From the NCBI GenBank assembly GCA_041663425.1, contig JBAYMS010000056.1:1-9781 (forward strand): a DNA stretch of 9,781 nt, in the 5' to 3' direction. Of this stretch, positions 4,550 to 9,781 are shown one piece after another. The DNA comes from FEN-1322 sp041663425. Lineage in GTDB: Bacteria; Omnitrophota; Gorgyraeia; 2-01-FULL-45-10. The notes beneath the pieces are model-generated. The model was not told the DNA's origin, made no database searches, and saw only the letters and a list, made by a program, of their open reading frames with translations. Each line of letters starts with the position of its first letter. Within the stretch, counting starts at the first letter, position 1. Position numbers and translations under genes: made by a program.

Positions 4550-4947
4550 TGAATAAAATATTCGCTATTTTTTTTATATTACTGTTCTCATCAGGCTGCC
4601 ATTCCATTGCCCAAAGATTTGATAACCGAATCGATTACGTATCGACTCTGGACAAGAAACAAGAAATAACGATCGAAACATCCTACAATGAAGCTTTTAA
4701 AGCATCTATCAATGTCATGCGGGATCTAAATATATCAATTATATGCAAGGACTACGAAAAAAGGATGGTCATTGGAACGCGGTTGCCTGAAGACTATGGT
4801 AGTGATTATGGAATCTATTTTGACGTCCTATCTCCCAAGTTAGTAAAAATTACTATCAAAACCCGCGGTCAATGGTATGACAATGCTTTTATTTCTAAAA
4901 AGATTGAGGATGAAATAGCCCTTCAAGGAAAGCTATCCCTGAAATGA
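4546..4947 (+). CDS. second lysogeny-operon lipoprotein
   Basis: A 133-residue protein whose signal peptide (MMNKIFAIFFILLFSSGC) ends in a good lipobox, SSGC, with Cys18 as the modified residue. The mature domain alternates one helix (EAFKASINVMRDLNISI, about 49-65) with strands (KRMVIGTRL, GIYFDVLSPKLVKITIKTRG) and a final helix (SKKIEDEIALQ). This helix-strand order resembles the DUF3568-type envelope lipoproteins, but I hold that loosely. ATGATG at the start overlaps the previous stop; either Met may be used. Residue +2 after the Cys is Ser rather than Asp, so by the enterobacterial rule it would go to the outer membrane. Expression with the repressor makes it a candidate lysogenic-conversion or exclusion factor. 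Confidence 0.65.
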   Translation: MMNKIFAIFFILLFSSGCHSIAQRFDNRIDYVSTLDKKQEITIETSYNEAFKASINVMRDLNISIICKDYEKRMVIGTRLPEDYGSDYGIYFDVLSPKLVKITIKTRGQWYDNAFISKKIEDEIALQGKLSLK

Positions 4948-6806
4948 AACCACTACTCATAGAAAATACACTCCCTCAAACATCTTGTGTCATATACTGC
5001 CGGTTTTCATCGAAGCAACAAGAAGGCGGCTATTCGATCGAGGCTCAAAGATCTGCAGCTATAGACTACGCGAAGAAAAACAACCTCAAAATCTTGCATA
5101 TATTTGAGGATCGCGCACTGTCCGGAACCTCTGACGATCGCGACGCTTTCCAAGATATGATCAGACAGGCCGCGACAAAACCTCCGCCTTTTAACACGAT
5201 AATTGTTCATAAGTTGGACCGGTTTGCGCGCAATCGCTACGATTCGGTAAAATATAAATACCTCTTACGGAAGCAGGGAATCAGAGTTGTTTCAGTAACC
5301 CAACCATCCATCGGATCAAACGAACCGACAGACGTCCTCTTGGAATCCCTCCTTGAAGGCATGGATGAGTTCTATTCGCTCAACCTGGCCAGGGAAAGCA
5401 TCAAAGGTATGGTAGAAAACGTCAAGGCTGGCTTCTGGAACGGCGGGAAGGCCCCTTTTGGGTACAAGAAGCTCTATAGTGAATCCAACGGGCGAAGACG
5501 CGCCAAACTCGTCATTGAACCTGCAGAAGCCCGGATCGTAAAATATGTCTATAAACGGTACTCCTGCGGCGATATCGGTATAAAAAATCTGATGACGGAG
5601 CTTAATCGCAAGGGGTGGACCCAGAGATCCGGAGCAGCTTTCACCAAAAGCGTTGTGGAATATATCATACGCAACGAAAAGTATGTAGGCGACACTAAAT
5701 TTGGCAAACAACTCAATACCGGCGATCGGCCGATCAGAGCCCTCTTGGAGCCGGTCACCGTAAAAAATAGCCATACGCCCATTATAGACCGCGATCTGGA
5801 TGCTAAAGCCAAACAGATCCTGAAAAGTAAGTCTCCTGAAAACTCAGAACCCATGATACATAATGACTCTTATATGCTGTCCAGCTTGATCGTCTGTGGG
5901 AAATGCGGCGCTAGATATATAGGAGCATCAGCCAAAGGCGGTAAATTCCACTACTATAGGTGCGGCACAAAGAGCCGTAAAGGCAAAATCGCTTGCGACG
6001 CTCCCGACTTTAACCGCGTCAAACTCGAGGGCCAAATAACAGATCAACTTAAAAAGAAAATCATTACCCGAGAAAACATTAAAGATCTCGCTGCCACCAT
6101 GTTTGAGAAAGCGAGATCTGCAGTTCCCAAAATTACCCAGGAAATAAGTGTCGTGGATACCGCTATCCGTACAAAAGAAGGTCGTCTGCAGAAACTATAC
6201 GAAACCATCGAGACCAGCAAAGTATTGAATGCTGATGACCTGGCCCCCAGGATCCGGGAACTGAAAACAGAAATACAATCGCTGCAGATCGAAAAAGAAA
6301 AATTAGCTGCTGATCTTCAAAATTCACAAAATGCGAAGTTTGATACCAAATGGCTCAAAGCCTATGCAGAGTTTATAATCAGCCTGCTGGAAAGTAAGGA
6401 TTTCTACACGCTAAAGAACTTATTCCGGCGGATAATCAAAACAATAGAGGTCAAGAACGGGATCTGCAATATAACCTACCGCCCCTTCTCCGTTGACAGT
6501 TCTCTCCCCACGCAAAGTAAAAAAAAAGAACTCGGCTCTAGCGTAAAATTACACTCTAGAGCCGAGTTCGCGCAAACTCTATTTAAGCTCCCCGACGACT
6601 CCGGTACCGAGAACTTTTTGAGCCCGGAAATGACTTTTATTTACAAATTCAGCTTACTTGAACATGCTAATACAGTCAGCGCCAGGATTCCCGCAAGCTA
6701 TTTTAGAACCTCATCTTCGAACCTTCCCCAATTATCCCACACCCCAAACGATTTCCCGCGATCACCCACAATCTGCACGCGCCCACCTGCATCAATTGCG
6801 CGCTGA
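4944..6806 (+). CDS. large serine recombinase (phage integrase) with odd C-terminal tail
   Basis: A 620-residue frame. Residues 15-150 are the resolvase domain: VIYCRFSSKQQ, with Ser22 the likely nucleophile in R-x-S, GYSIEAQ, and the arginine motif HKLDRFARNR near 90-99. The recombinase domain follows (about 165-295; APFGYKK). A zinc ribbon spans about 316-352 (CGKC at 318-321, then RCG and a later Cys), and a coiled coil about 385-455. These parts are complete and normal. The family usually ends soon after the strand IEVKNGICNITYRP (about 499-512); here about 108 more residues read through a terminator hairpin and then antisense to the next gene, with a low-quality composition. The tail is probably not a conserved domain. 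ATGA overlap couples it to the lipoprotein gene. It should integrate and, with a partner, excise the prophage. Confidence 0.92.
   Translation: MKPLLIENTLPQTSCVIYCRFSSKQQEGGYSIEAQRSAAIDYAKKNNLKILHIFEDRALSGTSDDRDAFQDMIRQAATKPPPFNTIIVHKLDRFARNRYDSVKYKYLLRKQGIRVVSVTQPSIGSNEPTDVLLESLLEGMDEFYSLNLARESIKGMVENVKAGFWNGGKAPFGYKKLYSESNGRRRAKLVIEPAEARIVKYVYKRYSCGDIGIKNLMTELNRKGWTQRSGAAFTKSVVEYIIRNEKYVGDTKFGKQLNTGDRPIRALLEPVTVKNSHTPIIDRDLDAKAKQILKSKSPENSEPMIHNDSYMLSSLIVCGKCGARYIGASAKGGKFHYYRCGTKSRKGKIACDAPDFNRVKLEGQITDQLKKKIITRENIKDLAATMFEKARSAVPKITQEISVVDTAIRTKEGRLQKLYETIETSKVLNADDLAPRIRELKTEIQSLQIEKEKLAADLQNSQNAKFDTKWLKAYAEFIISLLESKDFYTLKNLFRRIIKTIEVKNGICNITYRPFSVDSSLPTQSKKKELGSSVKLHSRAEFAQTLFKLPDDSGTENFLSPEMTFIYKFSLLEHANTVSARIPASYFRTSSSNLPQLSHTPNDFPRSPTICTRPPASIAR
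6519..6569 (-). terminator. strong Rho-independent terminator of the right-hand leftward operon
   Basis: A perfect 14-bp stem (6528-6541 with 6556-6569, GAACTCGGCTCTAG and its complement) closes a 14-base loop containing a small GTAA/TTAC dyad. On the minus strand the stem is followed by nine T (A run 6519-6527). There is no T-run on the plus-strand side, so it works leftward, ending transcripts from the gene at 6698-7033. It lies inside the recombinase frame. Confidence 0.9.
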
Positions 6807-7033
6807 ACATCGCTAATCTGAGTATTACAATAATGATCGTCCATAGAGTCATCTCTGCGATACCATTTCCCTGGGCCGTGGCCGGCAATAAAGAAAAATC
6901 CATCACCAGTCAGATCATAAACTCGCACATCCAGATGATTGCGCTGTACGGGGTAACGTAATTCCTCAGGTTGTTTTTTCTCCGCCCATTGCAGTGCTAG
7001 GCCGTGAATTAAAGCAGGGTTGATGTTATGCAT
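6698..7033 (-). CDS. hypothetical phage protein, antisense to the recombinase tail
   Basis: A 111-residue protein, unrecognised. It has a mixed alpha/beta look: an N-terminal helix (PALIHGLALQWAEKK), strands around VRVYDLTGDGFFFIAGHGPG, a charged turn KWYRRDDSMDDHYC and a C-terminal strand-turn region VQIVGDRGKSFGVWDNWG. The start is the ATG at 7031-7033, with GGAGGA 8 bases upstream; the ATG at 7060 overlaps the previous gene but has no ribosome site. Its last 109 bases lie opposite the recombinase frame. Normal codon quality here, and the terminator 129 bases downstream, argue that this is the real gene in the overlap. Confidence 0.65.
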   Translation of the reverse strand: MHNINPALIHGLALQWAEKKQPEELRYPVQRNHLDVRVYDLTGDGFFFIAGHGPGKWYRRDDSMDDHYCNTQISDVQRAIDAGGRVQIVGDRGKSFGVWDNWGRFEDEVLK

Positions 7034-7047
7034 TGTTAGTATCCTCC

Positions 7048-7242
7048 TCATTTTATCCATGTTAAATTTTTTTCGTCCCCGTTTTTAAATGCGATACAAT
7101 CACCATTGTTATTTTGGATTTTAATTTCTATATCTCCAGTATATGTTTTCGCTGTTTTTATTGCATCGGATTTTGTTTCGCAAGCAAATTTTTGGTTCAG
7201 CCTGGGATTTGCGTTGTAGATTCTAACAGTATATTTTTCCAT
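7048..7242 (-). CDS. small hypothetical protein
   Basis: A 64-residue protein, unrecognised. It reads as a compact alpha/beta unit: strand EKYTVRIYNA, helix CETKSDAIKTAKTYT, strand DIEIKIQNNNGDCIAFKNG. The shape (strand, helix with conserved-looking Ala/Thr, strand hairpin) is common in small phage accessory proteins. The ATG at 7240-7242 has GGAGGAT a few bases upstream; an upstream TTG adds only four residues that overlap this site. It follows a GC-rich stem-loop and overlaps the alternative start of the next gene. Confidence 0.58.
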   Translation of the reverse strand: MEKYTVRIYNANPRLNQKFACETKSDAIKTAKTYTGDIEIKIQNNNGDCIAFKNGDEKNLTWIK

Positions 7243-7261
7243 TTTATCCTCCAAAAGTTTA

Positions 7262-7282
7262 GGCGGGGTGTTTAGCCCCGCC
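7262..7282 (-). terminator. GC-rich intercistronic stem-loop, weak terminator or attenuator
   Basis: GGCGGGG (minus strand) pairs perfectly with CCCCGCC across a 7-base loop, between two genes of the same operon. It is followed by TAAACTTTT, a poor T-run, so it probably gives partial termination or protects the upstream mRNA rather than ending transcription. Confidence 0.6.
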
Positions 7283-7289
7283 AGATGAA

Positions 7290-7643
7290 TTATATTAATG
7301 TAATCGTTACCGGATTATCCCAATCGCACGCATTACCCTCATCTCCGCAGTCCGGCAAGCATTTATCCCGCAATATATCTAGCCGTGCTTGATCGTCGCC
7401 CGTCAGATCATCCTGTGCCTCTAAATATCCCGCCTCTACGGCCTCATCCCAATCTGTGGTAGTTTCCCACCGTACTGTATACCGCCGGCCCTTGCGATCA
7501 ATAGCGGACGCATAATAGCACACCCGCGTAGGATTAGTGCCGTAATTGTCTGCTACCGCCTGCTCGGTCAGTGCTACCGTCAACCCATTAAGAGTTGCCG
7601 TTCCATATTGTTTTTTTGCCTCGGTGTATGTGATTTTGTCCAT
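7290..7643 (-). CDS. hypothetical protein, acidic, C-terminal ACDWDNP motif
   Basis: A 117-residue acidic protein. The N-terminal part begins DKITYTEAKKQYGTATLNGL, then a strand VALTEQAV; the middle gives CYYASAIDRKGRRYTVRWET, a strand-turn-strand unit; the end has CLPDCGDEGNACDWDNPVTI, with three Cys. I have a loose memory of plasmid and phage proteins sharing the YGTATLxGLTVALT and CDWDNP pattern, but know no function. The start has an excellent ribosome site (AAAGGAGG, 5 bases before the ATG). It is the first gene of the block driven by the operator-bearing promoter at 7737-7765, behind a structured leader of about 87 bases, so its expression is probably tightly controlled. Confidence 0.68.
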   Translation of the reverse strand: MDKITYTEAKKQYGTATLNGLTVALTEQAVADNYGTNPTRVCYYASAIDRKGRRYTVRWETTTDWDEAVEAGYLEAQDDLTGDDQARLDILRDKCLPDCGDEGNACDWDNPVTITLI

Positions 7644-7730
7644 CTCGTCCTCCTTTACGGATCAGGCGATCCGTTTGCCCGTTCGGGTGGGGCAACCCTG
7701 CAGGTGATGGAGTCCTGCGCTCCTGACTAC
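7644..7730 (-). promoter_or_regulatory. structured 5' leader with three small hairpins
   Basis: The untranslated leader before the 7643 gene holds, in transcript order, GGAG/CTCC (7720-7723 with 7709-7712), TTGCCC/GGGCAA (7690-7695 with 7675-7680) and a perfect CGGATC-GCCT-GATCCG hairpin (7658-7673), the last ending just before the ribosome site. No T-run follows, so translational control is more likely than termination. It matches no riboswitch class I recognise. Confidence 0.4.
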
Positions 7731-7736
7731 AATATA

Positions 7737-7765
7737 ACTATAACACAAGCCGCTTGTGCTGGCAA
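7737..7765 (-). promoter_or_regulatory. sigma70 promoter with a 15-bp palindromic operator in its spacer
   Basis: On the minus strand TTGCCA (7760-7765), 17 bases, TATAGT (7737-7742). The spacer is filled by the perfect palindrome CACAAGC-G-GCTTGTG (7744-7758), a classic repressor position. The site lies inside the last codons of the 53-residue gene, whose stop overlaps the -10 box. Confidence 0.72.
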
Positions 7766-7899
7766 GTCTTTTTCGCGACTGTTTTTTTTCGGGCGGCTAA
7801 TGCTTTTGCAGCGTTGATTTTGCCTGCTGCAATTTTTTTATCAGACCTGCTCTGCCCGCCTTTGCGACCGATCTCTGATAGATATGTGTGTAAGTCCAT
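7738..7899 (-). CDS. 53-residue basic GRKGG protein, leaderless
   Basis: A short, very basic protein (about one third Lys/Arg/His). The N-terminus MDLHTYLSEIGRKGGQSRSD followed by KKIAAGKINAAKALAARK matches a motif found in many small phage and plasmid proteins (xxIGRKGGxAxSxxKxxAxRxNAxKAxxAR). Their role is not settled; DNA or RNA binding is the usual guess, given the charge. The start codon lies 7 bases from a TATATA -10 box, so transcription should begin at or within one base of the ATG, giving a leaderless mRNA; no ribosome site exists. A 12-bp dyad spans promoter and start. Its end carries the operator of the next transcription unit, so it may regulate itself and its neighbour. Confidence 0.7.
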   Translation of the reverse strand: MDLHTYLSEIGRKGGQSRSDKKIAAGKINAAKALAARKKTVAKKTCQHKRLVL

Positions 7900-7935
7900 A
7901 GACCTATATATACACATATCAGTTCAAAATGTCAA
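7881..7935 (-). promoter_or_regulatory. near-consensus promoter with a 12-bp dyad over -10 and start codon
   Basis: TTGACA (7930-7935), a 17-base spacer and TATATA (7907-7912) drive the 53-residue gene. The arms GATATGTGTGTA (7881-7892) and TATACACATATC (7909-7920) are inverted copies (11 of 12 match) 16 bases apart. One arm overlaps the -10, the other lies in the first codons, so a bound dimer would block initiation; autoregulation is plausible. Confidence 0.78.
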
Positions 7936-7936
7936 G

Positions 7937-7979
7937 AAAAAAGGGGAGCGGCTTCGGGCCCTGGTTCCCTCCGCCGCCC
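7937..7979 (-). terminator. Rho-independent terminator after the membrane protein gene
   Basis: On the minus strand GGGCGGC (7973-7979) pairs with GCCGCTC (7946-7952), with one G-U pair and a 20-base loop, followed by CCC and six T (7937-7942). It lies just after the stop at 7991 and right before the next promoter, a consistent gene-terminator-promoter order. Confidence 0.65.
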
Positions 7980-7990
7980 GGTTTGGTAGA

Positions 7991-8488
7991 TTAGATGATC
8001 AAGATCGCTCTTGTTAGTGTTGCAATAAATCCGCGTCCGCATTCTTCAAGATCCGCTTTCCCTGTCCGGGAACATAACCAACCCATCAACAGACATGATA
8101 TGATAGTGTTAGCCAGAACCGCCCACCAGTGCATCCCGGCCCAGCAGAATGGTGCAAATGACGCGCCCACAAATAATCCATGCAGATAGTAATTGTCCTT
8201 GCCTGTTACCCAATCCCAATAGGTCGATAGCGCCACACTCATTAATATATATGATAGCGCAGCCATGTCCACCAGGCGCAACGTAACCAGCGGCCGCCAC
8301 CAGGTGAATAGCACGATCATTGAGCACAACGGACACAACCAGTCCCTCACCCATGACCGGCGCATGAACTGCGGGATCCAGGGATCCTCGGCTTTCTCCT
8401 CTGGCGTGGTTTTTCCCAAGCCGCCGGCATGATAGAGATACGCCGATAATAAAGATGCGATCGCAGTAATAATAATCAGTAGGATCAT
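7991..8488 (-). CDS. multi-pass membrane protein, phage conserved hypothetical
   Basis: A 165-residue protein with an N-terminal helix (LLIIITAIASLLSAYLYHAG) and about three more membrane segments (roughly 54-66, 76-88, 102-135 as one or two passes). The stretch AGGLGKTTPEEKAEDPWIPQ then RRSWVRDWLCPLC has the look of phage membrane proteins found near the lysis and tail genes, and the C-terminal ECGRGFIATLTRAILII also fits that group. I do not know a proven function; a holin is possible but holins are usually shorter and simpler. The start is supported by AGGTG before the ATG and an ATGA overlap with the upstream gene. It is followed directly by a terminator, so it is the last gene of its transcription unit. 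Confidence 0.62.
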   Translation of the reverse strand: MILLIIITAIASLLSAYLYHAGGLGKTTPEEKAEDPWIPQFMRRSWVRDWLCPLCSMIVLFTWWRPLVTLRLVDMAALSYILMSVALSTYWDWVTGKDNYYLHGLFVGASFAPFCWAGMHWWAVLANTIISCLLMGWLCSRTGKADLEECGRGFIATLTRAILII

Positions 8489-8817
8489 TTCTTCACCTCT
8501 ATCTTTTTCGGTGCGACTGCAGTACTATTATAACCTGAGGAAATGTTTTGCGTGGCCACCGGCACCGCTTCCCGGACATCTTTACTGATCAGACTCCACG
8601 TTCCCCAGGAGAACAACGAGAACGCTCTGCGCGTAGTATAAACGTACGCGTTGGCCACGGTCATAGTCTGCGCCTCATACGACTGCGTGGCGCGATCTTT
8701 ACTGGCAAGTGAATACCCTTTGGTCTTGCCTTTTTCATAGCCGATCCAAAACGCGCCGGCGATAAGGCTAGCTACCAAAAATATCGCTCCGATAATCCCG
8801 ACGATTTTCCAATTCAT
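8485..8817 (-). CDS. single-pass membrane-anchored hypothetical protein
   Basis: A 110-residue protein with one N-terminal anchor (WKIVGIIGAIFLVASLIAGA, residues 3-22), then a Gly/Lys-rich turn (WIGYEKGKTKGYSLASKDRA) and a soluble part with a Tyr/Phe/Trp-rich helix (AYVYTTRRAFSLFSWGTWSL) and a basic C-terminus. The topology (short inside, long outside) recalls inner-membrane lysis accessory proteins, but there is no family match I can defend. The ATG at 8815-8817 is chosen because GAGGTGG lies just before it; a GTG two codons upstream lacks a ribosome site. It sits between two other membrane genes with overlapping ends, so a joint envelope role is likely. Confidence 0.6.
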   Translation of the reverse strand: MNWKIVGIIGAIFLVASLIAGAFWIGYEKGKTKGYSLASKDRATQSYEAQTMTVANAYVYTTRRAFSLFSWGTWSLISKDVREAVPVATQNISSGYNSTAVAPKKIEVKK

Positions 8818-8824
8818 ATCCACC

Positions 8825-8929
8825 TCATGCGAATTTGCTTAAACCAGAAATTAATAACCACACAAGCCAACCAAAAGCTAGTAAACAACATAATCCAATA
8901 ACCGCTAATATTTTTTCGGTCAGTGTCAT
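8825..8929 (-). CDS. 34-residue single-pass membrane peptide
   Basis: A very short gene, almost all one hydrophobic helix (ILAVIGLCCLLAFGWLVWLL, residues 7-26) after MTLTEK and before a short polar end (SGLSKFA). No family is recognised. It is supported by an ATGA overlap with the stop of the nucleotidyltransferase-like gene and by a 7-base gap to the next start, with no other gene able to fill the interval. Together with the two membrane proteins that follow it makes a three-gene membrane cluster, possibly lysis-related (inference). Confidence 0.62.
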   Translation of the reverse strand: MTLTEKILAVIGLCCLLAFGWLVWLLISGLSKFA

Positions 8930-9291
8930 TGTTCCATCCTCGGCATGACCGATAGGTCAATATACGTTGTTACCCCATGAGTAACTATCGACCATGCTTT
9001 GCGTCCGTGAGACCTAATAACCGGATTATCCAGATCGACATGGAACCATCCGATCTTTGCTTCAATCGCCATTATTAGTTCTTCAGGCGATTTGGATTCT
9101 TCGACCCATGGGATAGCTACCAAATCGATATCTCGTTTTAGGCTTCCATGTACGGCGATTGCATACCCATTCTGCCGTGCAACTTCCCTGATCAGGGGAA
9201 GAAGTCTTTTTAACAATCGCTTTGGCGACCGCCACCTATAAAGAAGTCTAAGAGCCAAACACCGACACCAATACCGGCTAATCACTACCAC
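8926..9291 (-). CDS. nucleotidyltransferase-like conserved phage protein
   Basis: A 121-residue protein. The core is a nucleotidyltransferase-type signature: AIAVHGSLKRDIDLVAIPW (residues 44-62), with HGS and the paired acids Asp54 and Asp56, then a helix (KSPEELIMAIEAKIG) and a strand TTYIDLSVMP (108-117) that could give the third acid, Asp112. I recognise this combination, HGSLxRDxDLxAxPW with HGRxAWS and YIDLSVMPR, in phage proteins of unknown role found among late genes. At this size there is no room for a full partner domain, so the enzyme activity and substrate are unknown. The first 30 residues are strongly basic. The start is GTG (9289-9291), with AAGGAA about 5 bases upstream. It couples to the 34-residue peptide by ATGA. 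Confidence 0.68.
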   Translation of the reverse strand: MVVISRYWCRCLALRLLYRWRSPKRLLKRLLPLIREVARQNGYAIAVHGSLKRDIDLVAIPWVEESKSPEELIMAIEAKIGWFHVDLDNPVIRSHGRKAWSIVTHGVTTYIDLSVMPRMEQ

Positions 9292-9304
9292 GGGTTCCTT
9301 TCAA

Positions 9305-9754
9305 TCAGAATTTCCATTCTATCGCTGTCGCCGTTACACCATAATCCTGCTCATTACCACCGCCGATATTTCCCACGCCATAATATGCCCCAACATTGCA
9401 CTCCACCAGATCTAATACCGGCACGGTAATGTAATCCCGCAGTGCGAACACTTCATACGACACAACTGCGATAACTTTGTCCCCGGTATTCTCCGCATCT
9501 CCAGCGTAACCAAATTCAAGATTAAAATTCTTGTACTGCGCTAATGTAAATGTAGATAAATAATTGATCTTGCTATCGACGATCGAATATCCGATACCTG
9601 TTTTGATTGCCGGAACTTTTTTAAGCAGATCTATGGCCGACGTATCCGCGGCCATAGCTGAACTCTGAAATAACATCCCTAAGACTAAAAATACAACAAT
9701 AACGGCGGCCGGAGGAACAGCACTCTTCGCGTCTGCGCCTCTGATTTTGTTCAT
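9305..9754 (-). CDS. exported hypothetical protein, possible small outer-membrane barrel
   Basis: A 149-residue protein. The N-terminus has a positively charged stretch (MNKIRGADAK), a hydrophobic core (AAVIVVFLVLGMLF) and a signal-peptidase site AMA-AD near residue 36. The mature part alternates polar and hydrophobic strands (YLSTFTLAQYKNFNLEFGYAG, then VIAVVSYEVF, then VGAYYGVG) and ends in VTATAIEWKF; a terminal Phe is the mark of many outer-membrane beta-barrels. At about 113 mature residues it could form an 8-strand barrel or a periplasmic beta protein. The ATG at 9752-9754 is chosen because the signal peptide then has a normal length; no ribosome site is visible, and a TTG at 9773-9775 is the alternative. 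Its promoter would lie beyond the window. Confidence 0.58.
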   Translation of the reverse strand: MNKIRGADAKSAVPPAAVIVVFLVLGMLFQSSAMAADTSAIDLLKKVPAIKTGIGYSIVDSKINYLSTFTLAQYKNFNLEFGYAGDAENTGDKVIAVVSYEVFALRDYITVPVLDLVECNVGAYYGVGNIGGGNEQDYGVTATAIEWKF

Positions 9755-9781
9755 AAAATAAAAGTTAAATACCAAAGATAC

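Noticed and set aside
5316..5774. A 152-codon antisense frame inside the recombinase.
   Set aside because: The plus-strand frame carries conserved recombinase motifs throughout; the antisense product looks like codon-mirror noise.
6528..6569. The perfect 14-bp inverted repeat considered as the phage attachment site.
   Set aside because: The adjoining T9 on the minus strand and its place at the end of the leftward operon explain it as a terminator; an attachment site cannot be located without the host junctions.
8485..8817. The single-pass protein considered as an Rz-type spanin.
   Set aside because: The topology fits loosely, but there is no long coiled coil, no embedded or overlapping lipoprotein partner and no endolysin nearby.

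Overview
This window looks like the control, replication and lysogeny part of a temperate phage or prophage (possibly a phage-plasmid) of a Gram-negative bacterium. Two lipoprotein genes and a signal-peptide protein ending in a terminal aromatic residue, as outer-membrane proteins do, point to a diderm host. I cannot name the host; an uncultured Gram-negative lineage of moderate GC is only a guess. No host housekeeping gene is visible.

Layout. Positions 1-3450 form a leftward early operon. Read from its promoter it holds a Cro-like HTH regulator, two unrecognised small genes, a 37-residue membrane peptide, a winged-helix DNA-binding protein, a phage RepO-type initiator, an apparent replication origin, a low-complexity/unknown gene, a CxxC phage protein, a PnuC-like membrane protein and a ParB that runs off the left edge. 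Most neighbours overlap by 1-8 bases or lie a few bases apart. Positions 3451-3563 are a divergent switch region with two back-to-back sigma70-type promoters. Positions 3564-6806 are a rightward operon of four genes overlapping by 1-4 bases: a CI/LexA-like repressor, two lipoproteins and a large serine recombinase. Positions 6519-9754 are a second leftward region ending in a strong terminator at 6519-6569, which lies inside the recombinase reading frame. It holds a signal-peptide protein, a nucleotidyltransferase-like protein, several membrane proteins, a terminator, and then a separately promoted block: a leaderless 53-residue gene, a promoter with a palindromic operator, a structured leader and three hypothetical genes.

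How it may work together. The repressor and the Cro-like protein would form the lysogeny switch. The leftward early operon would drive replication from an origin made of seven TTATC-N6-GATAA palindromes, 22-bp tandem iterons, DnaA-box-like sites and an AT-rich stretch, all in and just downstream of the initiator gene, much as the lambda origin lies within gene O. ParB and DnaA-like boxes would suit a plasmid-like prophage state, while the serine recombinase suits integration. The two lipoproteins would be expressed with the repressor in the lysogen and are candidates for lysogenic conversion or superinfection exclusion.

Most unusual points: the repressor has Cys where the S24 catalytic Ser should be and Asp where the scissile Gly should be; the palindromic iterons are read in different frames in two genes; the recombinase carries a C-terminal tail of about 100 residues that reads through a terminator and into the antisense strand of the next gene; and at least one gene is leaderless.
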